24,237 bases of DNA from Strongylocentrotus pallidus (taxonomy: Eukaryota; Echinodermata; Echinoidea; Camarodonta; Strongylocentrotidae), in assembly GCA_030265145.1 (NCBI GenBank), contig JARBES010000118.1:19545831-19570067 (forward strand), in the 5' to 3' direction. This document shows positions 9,495 to 18,662 of this stretch, in pieces. Every line of letters begins with the position of its first letter. The stretch's first letter is position 1. A program made the position numbers and the translations under genes. The notes under the pieces were generated by a model that saw only the letters and a program-made list of their open reading frames with translations, made no database searches and was not told the origin of the DNA.

Positions 9495-9825
9495 TGACGA
9501 AATGGACTATGATTGCGCGATCATGACGAAATCATGACCAGCGTCATTATGGTAGTCGTGTCATGGGAAAGTTTCGTCTAATTTGCATAATAAGGTAGGT
9601 CTATCATATTCATACCCGTTGCACACGTGACGTCATTTCGATGACATGCATATTGCGTTTATCAAGTCTGTGCTTGCAGCTATAGATGAGCCATAATATG
9701 TCAGTAATTCAATATGATTTTGGACTTTTAATTTTGGATTTCAGATAACGTTGCCACTATCACATTGCGCGTCAAACACGGGGTCAAACACCGCTTCGTG
9801 AGTGGCTGACGTAACCCTACGTCAG
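9495..9825. promoter_or_regulatory. cluster of CRE-type sites in CBX intron 1
   Basis: TGACG or its complement occurs at 9495, 9524, 9542, 9628 (twice, as the full palindrome TGACGTCA), 9807 and 9820. A further one lies at 10026. The full CRE overlaps an E-box, CACGTG (9624-9629). The pair at 9806-9825 forms a palindrome, CTGACGTA-ACCC-TACGTCAG. About one such half site would be expected by chance in this span. These sites bind CREB/ATF-type bZIP factors in general. An intronic enhancer role here is inference. Confidence 0.4.
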
Positions 9826-11155
9826 TTAAACGACGCATCGTGCTTGGTGCAACAGTATAATACCCTTTGATACCCTCTGGTCATAATAATAGAGTAACTG
9901 TCTAAAGTTCAATTTTAGTAGTGTATTAATGAAGGAAAATGCATTAACCAATAACATTTTTTCATTCTGTCAATCAGATGTGCTTATTTAATAGCTCATT
10001 GAGAATAACAAGCACTTTAACCCCACGTCAGAGTTTCATAAATTTATCCAATGAACCGGTACACTGCTGGTCCATGAGTTGCTCAAAGCCCCAAAGCAAT
10101 ATCCGCTTTGTATTGACTATATTTCTCCCCTAACGTGTAGTTACACTACTTCCCTCTATTCTTCTATCTCATGTATTGTCTGATGCGGTTACAGATACCT
10201 CTAATGGGATGTAAAACATTTCTCAGAACTACCCTGGAGTTCTGGCCAAACTTCTCTTGACTTCACAATCCTATTATTTTGATTGGAGCTGCTGTCTCTA
10301 TTATAACACCATTAGTGTTGACATGGAAACAGGTCAGAAACTATAAATTAGTGCGTGGGAGAGTTGCATGGTCACAAAGCTACAAAAGCAATATTTCCCC
10401 ACTAATAACTGTTGAACGTGGGCTAAGCTCAGATCAACTGAACAACTGTGTCCACTGGTATATCCTCTTCTAAACATTAATTTTAACTTGAAAAGTAATT
10501 CGCTGCTGATTTGTTATCAATTCAACCCTTTCGAGTAAAATTAATTGATTGTAGCTGCTAAAAAGGGCTAGGTAGTGGGTATCGATTACAATGTTTAGAT
10601 ATTGTATTTGGTTTCGGTATGAGAATGTTTCGCTTTTCCATTCCGGTGAAAAATGACTCTTCCTGTCTACACTCTGCAACTCACGATTTTATGACAAATA
10701 TGTTACATAATTATGCTTACCAGTACTTTAGTTTGATTTGATTTTTTATTATTTTTCATCTCTAACACTTTAGATCGGTTTATTGTCGTAGATACTCACT
10801 TTCTTTTCTCACCGATCTGGACAAATAAGTTGTTTTATTAATATTATGAAAGTAAAATATTTGTTTTAATTTTCTTAAAGGATAAACATGCGAAGCATAA
10901 GTTACCAAACGCAGGAGGTACGATTTGATAGGACGGATTACTCGTGCAGTGTAGTTTAATAATCGCGAAGCCCTTTGATTAATCCATTCGAACTCGATCA
11001 ACCAAACCATTATCACTCACCGCAGAGTACATAACATCCTCGGTCTGAGCCTGATCTCTGTTACACTACAACATGGCTCTTGACACCTCAGCATAGCCGC
11101 AGGGTAAATAAAAGATGTACCCTACCCGAGTTTGAATAGTTACGAGCTTAGGAAC

Positions 11156-11234
11156 CCCCTTCCCCCTTCATCGACCTCCCTCCCCCCCAACCCCACCCCC
11201 CGCCGCTCAGTCAACCCCCTCTCTCTCTCTCTCT
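11156..11234. repeat. C-rich and CT simple-sequence tract
   Basis: A stretch of C-runs (CCCCCTTCCCCC and similar) passes into a CT dinucleotide repeat. It is polypyrimidine on the plus strand and noncoding, and lies within CBX intron 1, about 0.3 kb from exon 1. Confidence 0.8.
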
Positions 11235-11565
11235 TTGTCTCTATATACTTCCCTTTGCCATTTTAAACATAAACATAAAATAAAGCGCACATCTACGCCT
11301 TAAACTTAAAAGTAACTGATAAGTCATGAACCCTGAAGCGTGACGAGCTAAAACTACGCAATTATAAACGAGCAAACCATTATTATGATTATGGAGTAGG
11401 ACCATGTTATGATGCACATACTCAGTCACCACCCAACGAACACCCTTTCTATTCTTTCCCGAACGTGCCAATCTATCAACGGTGTAACCTGAGATAATGC
11501 GAAAACATCAACTAGTAACCGCAATCATCTCGATTATAGAATTCAAACCATATCAAAATACTCAC

Positions 11566-11622
11566 CCCTCTTATCCGCCTCTTCTTGATACCATCAGCTG
11601 TGAAAATCTGATCAGCCTCCAT
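11566..11622 (-). CDS. Cbx: CBX/Polycomb homologue, first coding exon
   Basis: The minus strand reads ATG and 18 further codons, MEADQIFTADGIKKRRIRG, then a consensus donor GTGAGT. The start has strong context (G at -3 and +4), and an in-frame TAG lies 27 bases upstream (11647-11649), which supports this ATG. The peptide aligns with the N-terminus of CBX2/4/6/7/8 and Drosophila Pc: QIFTADGIKKRRIRG corresponds to QVFAVESIRKKRVRKG. Phe7 is the first aromatic cage residue (F11 in human CBX7). Most vertebrate homologues have about four more residues before it. Splicing to 8852-8895 gives a continuous chromodomain N-terminal half. The gene is partial: the rest of the chromodomain, the linker and the C-terminal Polycomb box lie beyond the left edge. 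Confidence 0.95.
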
Positions 11623-12345
11623 TTCGTTTGAGGAGAAAATGCGATGCTACCACCAGATGATATAAAGGATGAGAAGAATGAGTTATTCCAAGTTTAAAAT
11701 CCAATATTCATCAAGTCTGATAGAGATATGATTGAAGAGATGATCAGACGTCAGGCCGGCACGATTAATATATTCCAACAGTTATAAAATCCAGGTAGAG
11801 CGAAGACGAGATGGAGAGGTGAGATGTATTTATTGATCCGAGGGACGTCGGAAAATTCAGCAGATGAAAAGATCTGGAAAGTTCTCCTTCTACGAGTCGG
11901 AAACACCGCCACCTCGGCTCAGGGTTTGGTAATTGCTCAGTCCCCGACGAGTTTTTCTTTTTTACACGAATTGTCTGCTCAGCTAGACGATCACAGACTG
12001 TTTGAAGTGTAACGGCCGAGTGAGTGCTGATAAAAACAGCGCGGTTTGCAGCTAAATGCAATCGTTGTGTCTGGCACGCCTTCTAATAGCCAACCCGAAG
12101 CCAGCTAGAGCTCGCAGCCACTGTTTTTCCTGTGTGCGCACCAACTATGTGCGAAACCCTTTGCAGTTCATTGACACACACAAACACGTGCGATACACAC
12201 ACACACGCACTCAAAGCAACGCACTAAGAGAAACCCGCACACTTTGCTAGCACACCTCGCTGAACTGCCGCTAAATGCTGATCTTCTTGTGCGAGAAACG
12301 TACCGTCTGTTCCCGAACCCTCAGCTGCTTCTGAATAATGAAGTA
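11623..12345 (-). other. putative CBX 5' leader region
   Basis: This is the region between the first coding exon and the predicted start site. If unspliced it would be a leader of roughly 0.7 kb. It is GC-richer than the flanking introns. Minus-strand positions 12061-11765 are open for 98 codons but begin at TTG rather than ATG, so I do not call an upstream ORF. The plus-strand frames at 11824-12438 are antisense to this region and unsupported. A CA-rich stretch lies at 12174-12210. Confidence 0.4.
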
Positions 12346-12369
12346 AACATTCGCAGCGAGGTCAGGTTG

Positions 12370-12376
12370 TTATATA
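12370..12376 (-). promoter_or_regulatory. TATA box of the putative CBX promoter
   Basis: The minus strand reads GGGG-TATATAA-CAACC. With the usual 25-30 bp spacing the start of transcription would fall near 12340-12350. Orientation is argued from the CREs lying upstream only for the minus strand and from the minus-strand coding exon 0.75 kb downstream. Confidence 0.5.
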
Positions 12377-12400
12377 CCCCTCATAATGCATCGCTCCGAG

Positions 12401-12408
12401 TGACGTCA
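12401..12408. promoter_or_regulatory. cAMP-response element, proximal
   Basis: A perfect TGACGTCA palindrome about 25 bp upstream of the TATA box on the minus strand. CREB/ATF factors bind this site, and this position is typical for cAMP-responsive promoters. Confidence 0.6.
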
Positions 12409-12421
12409 CGCTTTTTGGGAG

Positions 12422-12428
12422 TGTTTAC
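12422..12428. promoter_or_regulatory. forkhead-type motif between the CREs
   Basis: TGTTTAC matches the core forkhead (FOX) site. A second match, GTAAACA, lies at 12343-12349 close to the predicted start site. Seven-base matches are common by chance, so only their placement makes them worth noting. Confidence 0.25.
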
Positions 12429-12438
12429 TATTAAATAG

Positions 12439-12446
12439 TGACGTCA
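12439..12446. promoter_or_regulatory. cAMP-response element, distal
   Basis: A second perfect TGACGTCA, 38 bp centre to centre from the first. Two exact 8-bp CREs this close, upstream of a TATA box, are unlikely by chance. Confidence 0.6.
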
Positions 12447-12449
12447 TTT

Positions 12450-13311
12450 GCTAATAGGATGGCCCTACAGTGACGGGGAATCGGTTCCTGATAGAGAAAA
12501 GTATTGTATTCATGTATTGTGACCCTAAAATACAGAAAATACTAGCTAGAATTACCTAATTTGAGATAAAAATACATGTAAGTATTTTATTATACTATAC
12601 TATAGTGAAAAATGATCCTGTCATCAACATGCACTGCTACCGATGTAATATGGTGGCAATAATGACGGATGGTTCCATAAATAGATATGGTACGAGTCAA
12701 TGACTAAGAACATGCTGTAACGTGGTGAAATAAATTGGCCAATAGTGGGTAATGTTATTCTCATATCACACGGACAATAACACCTTAATTCGTAATTGTT
12801 CAAGCACTGATGAAGTTCAACTATAGTAAGCCTATTGTAAAGTATATAGCCAATTCGTGGCAAGCGAATATTTTCCCCTTTTCAACTCGGTCCTAAACTT
12901 CCTTCATTTCTTTTTTTTCTCCGTGACTGTTTTTCACATGGCCTTTTTTTCTGGCTATGAAATTTGTGTGCATCTGAGGGGGAAAATCCCTAGATGAAAG
13001 GCACAACAAAGAGGCATTTCCTACAAAAAATACAAGTAGTCGAATATGAATAATTTCTAAAATGGCACAATCGGGCATAATATTGAATATTCGTTGAAGG
13101 TACCAATATATTTTCCATCCGAAGTGAAGAATACAACAAAAAATCTATAAAAAAGTCCGGTTGAAATGCTTCTCTCAAAGAATTCTGTTGTCGATAATTT
13201 GAGCTTTATTCTCCAAGTAGGCCTACATTAAAAATGCCCTCGGAAAACGAGGAATACAAAAGTTTATGACCGGCTTGCAATAATTTGAAGGTTGGTGTAT
13301 TCCTATTTTAA
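12450..13311. other. upstream intergenic sequence
   Basis: AT-rich. It contains an AGTAGGCCTAC-type palindrome near 13217. The open frames on the minus strand (12624-13178) are short, overlap and lack domains. No RNA gene was recognised. Confidence 0.5.
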
Positions 13312-13470
13312 NNNNNNNNNNNNNNNNNNNNNNNNNNNNNNNNNNNNNNNNNNNNNNNNNNNNNNNNNNNNNNNNNNNNNNNNNNNNNNNNNNNNNNNNN
13401 NNNNNNNNNNNNNNNNNNNNNNNNNNNNNNNNNNNNNNNNNNNNNNNNNNNNNNNNNNNNNNNNNNNNNN
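13312..13470. other. assembly gap (159 N)
   Basis: A run of unknown bases. The sequence immediately to the right is a short tandem repeat, which probably explains the failed assembly. Open frames that cross the gap are artefacts. Confidence 0.98.
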
Positions 13471-13480
13471 TTTGTAAAGA

Positions 13481-13526
13481 ACAAAAGGAGGTTTGGCGAA
13501 ACAAAAGGAGGTTTGAGCTCAAACCT
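13481..13526. repeat. 20-bp tandem unit plus 18-bp perfect palindrome
   Basis: ACAAAAGGAGGTTTG occurs at 13481 and again at 13501 (period 20). The second copy runs into the palindrome AGGTTTGAGCTCAAACCT at 13509-13526, followed by TTGTGAATTCGGGCC. The unit abuts the gap. It resembles a hairpin-type dispersed repeat. The true copy number may be hidden by the Ns. Confidence 0.7.
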
Positions 13527-14044
13527 TGCTTTGTGAATTCGGGCCAAGATGTTTGGTGTGTTACACATATAATAATGCGCTTGTTCCCCCCATTCCTATT
13601 TCTAATACAAAATGGAATGACGGGGTTGAAGTATGTTATCACTTACTAAAACAAAATCACTGTACTACTATCATGAATTAATCCAACAAGGCAGGAAAGA
13701 CTTTTCTCTGAAAAAAAAATCATATACCTGTTATGTTGAAAGCAATGGATTTTTTCCTCTTTGTTTCTAACGAATTGTTTATTCAATATCTAAAAATTAC
13801 ATACTTTCACAAAAAGTGGAACATCAATAATACACATAATATTTTCAGATATAACTAAGTAAATTTCATATTTTGTACTTTAAAATGTTCATTTATTTTT
13901 AGTCTGAGTCATTTCTCTCCAGTCGAATTCGAATCCCTATCCATACTTATTACGAAAAATAATCATTTTATAAATAGACAAAATTGCAATCGTCATAATC
14001 AAATCGATTTCGGTTTGCGAATTCATTTTGAGTAAGAAAATAAT
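13527..14044. other. unassigned AT-rich sequence
   Basis: No gene, RNA or clear repeat was recognised between the tandem repeat and the LINE tail. Confidence 0.5.
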
Positions 14045-14600
14045 ATCTATCTATCTATCTTTCAAGGTTAAAAGCATGGAAAACTAAGTCCTTTACAACA
14101 CTCAAAGAAGGTTTTGTTTGCCTGACATGAAATAAACGCATGAACAACATCTTCAGTTTCTTTGCACTTTAAACAAAGTTACGCATCGTATACAAGAACC
14201 CACTTGTCTTTGAATAATTTTTTCCGAACTAGTAGCAAATCATATAAAAGCTTGGAATTAAATTCACTTAGACGAAATTCTTTAATCCCGATCTGTTAAA
14301 AACAGTGGACCAGTTAACGTCCTTCTGCAAGACATTTTCCAAATGCAAGCAACATCTGTTCAGTTTAATTTGTTTAAAAATTATCATATAATTCCACTGT
14401 TTACTACTAAAATGGCTAACATGCTTAACTGCTTTCCCAAATACAATGGGTAATGAAATTATGGTCTTTGAATCCTAAAGGTACCCTATGCTTTTCATAT
14501 TCTTTCCAAAATTTTGGGATTGATTTGTGTAGCTTTGTACAGTCAAAAATCAAAATTTGTTGATAGCAATGCTTGATTAATCCAAATGTTTGACAAAATA
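14045..14600 (-). mobile_element. decayed LINE, 3' end with C-terminal zinc-knuckle region
   Basis: Read on the minus strand, 14600 to about 14060 keeps blocks typical of the C-terminal part of non-LTR reverse transcriptase proteins: KLHKSIPKFWKEYE and IWESS, then FRLSEFNSKLLYDLLLVRKK and, after a stop, CLKCKETEDVVHAFISC. The last is a C-x2-C-x7-H-x4-C knuckle followed by the usual small tail. Several stops and at least one frame change separate the blocks, so this is a pseudogene. The 3' end runs into a GATA microsatellite (TATC on the plus strand, 14045-14060), as in LINEs that end in short tandem tails. The reverse transcriptase core and the endonuclease are absent (5' truncation). The L1/Tx1-like or CR1-like group cannot be settled by eye. 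Confidence 0.7.
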
Positions 14601-15811
14601 ATCCCTATTAAGCAATAGTAATACAAACAAACAGAAAATGTCCTATAACTTCCTTCGTATTTCCCCTAGGGAATTTTTACTTGGCAGTGTCAGGATTCGC
14701 AGTGACAACAACAAGAACAACAGCAGTAAAGTTGTGTAATATTTATGTTGTATATTTAGATCTAGACCTACTTATGGTAAAGGAAATTTCCGTTCGTTAC
14801 GCAGTTCAAAATCCATGGACTTCCCATTTCGACATGGCACACTGAATATAACAATGTGGTAGAAATGCATTCATTCATATTTCACTTCATCGGGCCAACT
14901 TTTAATTGCGTAATTGTTAAAAAATTGCAACCTACACGAGGACAATTTGTTATCTCACAAAAAATCCTCAATAAGCATTATCATTATTTTGCTGGTGGTA
15001 AATGTATTTTCCTAATAACTTGTCGGTGATAATTAATAACGCCGTCATATAGTTCAAATAAATGGTAACTTGAAGCCTATTGGTAAAGAGTGTCTATACT
15101 TGCTGATGATTATTCCCCTGCGATGTAAATATATTTCTTCTGTACAAACATTTCTCTGTTTTATAATTGGTAACAATGGGTCCTAAAAGCTAATAGCCGT
15201 CATCAGCCAACTACGAATTGCACTGTTTAATTATTGGTCACTGAATACATGATTTGGTTTTAAATCGTATTATCATGATTGTATCATTCATTAGTATTGA
15301 ATAAACATTTGTAAATTTAAACATCCCTTTCAAACCTGAATTAAGAAGAAGAAAAATATTGTTGCTGATTGACTTGTAATTTGGCTGATATATTGCTCAA
15401 CCATTGACATGTTATATATATCACACCAAACAAATCAAAAACATTTGAGCACGTTTGCGAAATATTGCACAATCACGCTTTGAAACAATATTACCTCATC
15501 CAGCCACGCGGCCCTATTATCTTATGATATACCATGCCATAATGAATCATGGTTTACAAACACGCAAGCACCTGTTTATAAATAAACCCGACCCCAAATC
15601 AAGCTCTTTTGAGACTATAATGACTTGTAATACGTACCTGTATGTCGTTTGGATAAAGGCTAGATTTGTGATTATACACGTATAACAAGATTTAAATATG
15701 TATATCAAAAGTCAAAATGATTACAGAATACAGCATGTGATAAAAATGAACATGTTTAATGGTCATCAATATCTAGGACATATTATTACCACATACATAC
15801 TTGAGTGTTAG
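14601..15811. other. unassigned AT-rich intergenic sequence
   Basis: I see no gene, RNA or repeat beyond short A/T-rich stretches. The 76-codon frame at 15455-15685 is unsupported. Confidence 0.5.
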
Positions 15812-15812
15812 A

Positions 15813-15839
15813 TTAATAATAATAATAATAATAATAATA
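15813..15839. repeat. TAA microsatellite
   Basis: About nine copies of the trinucleotide TAA/AAT. A short AT dinucleotide run lies nearby at 16025-16040. Confidence 0.85.
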
Positions 15840-16340
15840 TGTCTTGTTTATCGATAAGAGGCTTTAAGAGCTGAAGAAGCCCAGGAGAATAGTGTCCACT
15901 TGTCGGACATTATAGTCCTAGGTTCGCCCCCTCCCGGTCAACCCATGAAGTTATTATAGATTAGTATTGCTCTGGCATCTTCTCAATATGATTCCACTTT
16001 CAATTTTCTAAACTGAAGCAGTATAATATATATATATATTTTTAAAATAATGTTTTGGACCCTCCGACAGGCCATTTTATCAAAAATAATAAATCTCCGG
16101 GTAACATATTTAAATACATGTACAAACTTCAGAATAAGATATACATAATGAGTATAATAAACGGAGTATAATATGAAGCAGTATAATATGCCAGCTTGTT
16201 AGAAGTTGAGTACAACGTGATTCCTTGTGAGATGTTTAAGCAGTCGACTTGCTAATCCAGATTTTAGGGACTGATTAATCCATATCAAACATAATTATGT
16301 ACAGACCATTAATCTTTAAATTTATAGAAATTTATCTTCT
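15840..16340. other. unassigned sequence with a short duplicated motif
   Basis: GAAGCAGTATAATAT occurs twice, near 16015 and 16174, in direct orientation. Otherwise no feature was recognised. Confidence 0.4.
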
Positions 16341-16354
16341 TTTTTTTCTCGATA

Positions 16355-16560
16355 GCGCGGTGTTTTGTCATTCGTTAGCACCAACATATAACCTACACAA
16401 ATCAATAACCACGTGATGTGAGCGCGGTGTTTCCTGCTGATTGCAATTTTCATTATTTTGTTAGTTGTTTTAATTAGGTCAATGTGAAGGAATTTAATGG
16501 CAATTAACTATCTTAATTTCTGACAGTCATAAACCCGACCGACGCCTACCTCATTGCACA
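16355..16560. promoter_or_regulatory. possible enhancer-like block with homeodomain cores
   Basis: GCGCGGTGTTT occurs twice (about 16356 and 16421). A CACGTG E-box lies near 16411, and TAATTAG, CAATTAA and similar homeodomain-type cores cluster at 16470-16515. The block is not open in any long frame and is not repeat-like. The assignment is weak and rests only on motif density. Confidence 0.2.
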
Positions 16561-17663
16561 ATTTCACATATTCACAGTGAAAGATCCTACATTAGCTTTC
16601 AATATTTCTTTTCATTCCGGGTATTCGTTATTATTTGTCAGCCTAGATTTTGTCATTTTTTTGCACAGCCCAGTCGTCAAAATACCCGATTAATTTACGT
16701 TTTTTGCTGCAGAATCTTGCCACCCTCATCTCATACGATTATGTCAGAACACTGATAATTTCGCACATAATATAGTATGGGGCACTAACCTTTTAAAAGA
16801 GATGTCTCTCGCTTTTATACTTAGGTCCATTCCTTTCAATTCTGAAAGAATAGAAAAGACATGAAGATCTTGATGTTATCCACAAGCAGGTTTTATAATC
16901 ATCATGGTGATATAAACGATTAATATGCAATTAAGATAATGATATTAATGATTTCTTTCAAAACCCATTGTCGATGGTTGTCCACATGTATATTTGCTAC
17001 ATGTACATCTGTGTAAGTATACCCCCCCCCCCTCTTTCTCAACTAAAATATTGTGTCTTCACTGATATTTTCGTACAATAAACCTAATATTCCTAAACAT
17101 AATTATGCTCAATATTGAATTTTTCCTTGAATATTTAATGACACAACCTTAATTGTTTTTGAGGCTACTTATCCGCATCTCCGATACATTTTCCTAAATC
17201 TTGTATGATATTGCTGTATGATGCTGCCATTGTTTTTGTTGTTGTATTGCTTTTGTGTTTTGACACTGTTTTATTATATTGTGAATATCTGATTGCCTTT
17301 GAAAACATTTAATATCGACCTTTAGCTGTATGTCATGTTGATATTATAATAATAACAAATTCAATTTAAAAATAGCAATTGCATGTATAGGGTGCCTTTA
17401 AAAATGAGAAGTTGTATGGCTTCACACGTTTTTCGATTTAGTCACATAAAAGCAATGGCTTAATTACAAGATCATTCTTAGTAGGAAGACACAACTTCAA
17501 ACGACATCCATAGGAAATTATTTTGAGTTATTTCCGTTCTCTTTTTGTAATTGTTACTATGAAATGAAAGAATAAATCTGCTGAAGGAGAACAAAAAGGA
17601 GTGGAAAAGTCCCATGATATTCTATATTGATGATACTACACTCATAATTATGGTAAGTTTATA
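16561..17663. other. unassigned AT-rich sequence
   Basis: Contains a C11 run at 17022-17032. No gene or RNA was recognised. An acceptor-like TTTTTTGCTGCAG near 16710 is followed by only about 20 open codons. Confidence 0.5.
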
Positions 17664-18238
17664 TTAAAAACATCATACTCTATTGAACACGTTCAACAGC
17701 ATATAAGAATATAACGGTTTAAGACGCGAACACCTGACAGGATGAAATAATTGGAATGATCAAAATAAAAAGAAATCTTGCTGAAAATCACCTGCACTAC
17801 ACAGATAAACGGGCATATTGGACTACACACTCTGTTGCATGAAAAGTTTTATCAAACTTTTCAGCTTTTTCTCGCTATATTTCGAATATGAGGGGGTTTG
17901 AAAATGAATCCCTTTCACGTGACACTTCTACTACAATTTTCTTCCAAACTAACATGACAAGAGTAAGAAGGCTCCTAAATTAAAAGGGAAGCCCTTTAAC
18001 TGAAAACTAAGAAAATGGAAGTTTATGAAATTTGTGTAGACAAATTTGAAAGGTGCTCGCAAGTACGTCACAGAGTTGCCAATTTGTGTTTGATTGATTG
18101 CACCTTCAAAAATTCATAACTTTCTTATCTCTAATAGGCTTTTGCTCAAACTTTCACTGACCTGTTTCTCTCATTTGTTCCTTTTATTAAAACCAAATTA
18201 ATATCAGGGCAGACTTTCTCTTTAAAGCTTCTCTTTAA
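17664..18238. repeat. dispersed repeat, copy B, interrupted by a younger element
   Basis: It matches copy A (2868-3210) in order: AATCTTGCTGAAAATC near 17777, CACAGATAA, CACTCT, ATATTTCG, then GGCTCC. It resumes after the insertion with CTTCTCTTTAA ending at 18238. The left boundary is approximate. The insertion at 17980-18225 splits the copy just before its right end, which gives a relative age: the repeat is older than the inserted element. Confidence 0.5.
17980..18225. mobile_element. TTAA-bounded MITE nested in repeat copy B
   Basis: It is bounded by TTAA at 17980-17983 and 18222-18225. The left end, TTAAAAGGGAAGCCC, and the right end, read inverted as TTAAAGAGAAAGTCTGCCC, are imperfect inverted copies of the TTAAAGGGGAAGT-type terminus also seen at 4297. 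The size is about 246 bp and there is no coding capacity. TTAA sites indicate piggyBac-type mobilisation. Confidence 0.6.
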
Positions 18239-18441
18239 ACGCCAAAAGGAACTATGAGGTCACTGTAAAGGAGGACACGGCAAACAGTCTCTACATCAAT
18301 CATCCGCCCCATGTCATGAGCTATCCAGTCCATTTACACGATGAAGGGCTTTATAGAACGCCCACACACCAGCATCGCGTGAATATTTTCATCCCTCATA
18401 ATAACATTAGTCATATCAAACAATGTAGCAATTACAATAAT

Positions 18442-18662
18442 CCCTGGTGGATTTAGGGGGCACAGGCTACCCGTCACCCCCTTTTAAAAGCCAATATGGC
18501 ATATCGTAAGTATAATACACAACACGATATTGTGCCCCTTTCAAATTTGAGACAAGCATTTGAAAAAATGATATAATCTTTGACTTTTTCATCATTATTA
18601 TCAATTTTTTAAATAATTCTTGCCTGTCATGAAATGTTCACAGAATCCTTCATCCGCCCCTG
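18442..18662. mobile_element. short hAT-like element, degenerate
   Basis: The right end reads CATCCGCCCCTG. Inverted, this is CAGGGGCGGATG, close to the CAGGGGCGGATCC termini of a widespread hAT group. The left end, CCCTGGTGGATTTAGG, is a degenerate match, followed by the GGGGGCAC-CCCCC style interior usual for that group. At about 221 bp it is non-autonomous. The flanking 8-mers are not identical, so a target duplication is unproven. A similar CATCCGCCCC lies at about 18300. Confidence 0.45.

Larger units (their letters stand above)
8896..11565 (-). other. CBX intron 1 (2,670 bp)
   Basis: The intron is bounded by GTGAGT at the exon 1 side and TTTTTTAG at the exon 2 side. It contains a short inverted-repeat element (9106-9261), a cluster of CRE-type half sites (9495-9825) and a C/CT-rich simple tract (11156-11234). 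The open frames on both strands within 10279-11471 overlap one another and show no domains. A donor-like GTGAGT on the minus strand near 11010 could serve an alternative 5' exon but has no convincing partner acceptor. Confidence 0.85.

Noticed and set aside
11010-11110. Possible alternative exon of the CBX gene before a GTGAGT donor on the minus strand
   Set aside because: No convincing acceptor or start, and inserting it would not extend the chromodomain.
11765-12061. 98-codon minus-strand frame in the putative CBX leader (possible uORF)
   Set aside because: It begins with TTG, not ATG, and contains no internal Met, so it is not a credible upstream ORF.
13223-13642. Open frames spanning the N run
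   Set aside because: Created by unknown bases.
16705-16780. Strong acceptor (TTTTTTGCTGCAG) followed by an open stretch
   Set aside because: Only about 20 codons to a stop, with no donor and no recognisable peptide.
17581-17655. Peptide with an FYIDD-like string reminiscent of reverse transcriptase
   Set aside because: Only a few dozen codons with no other conserved block around it. Chance is as likely as an old retroelement scrap.
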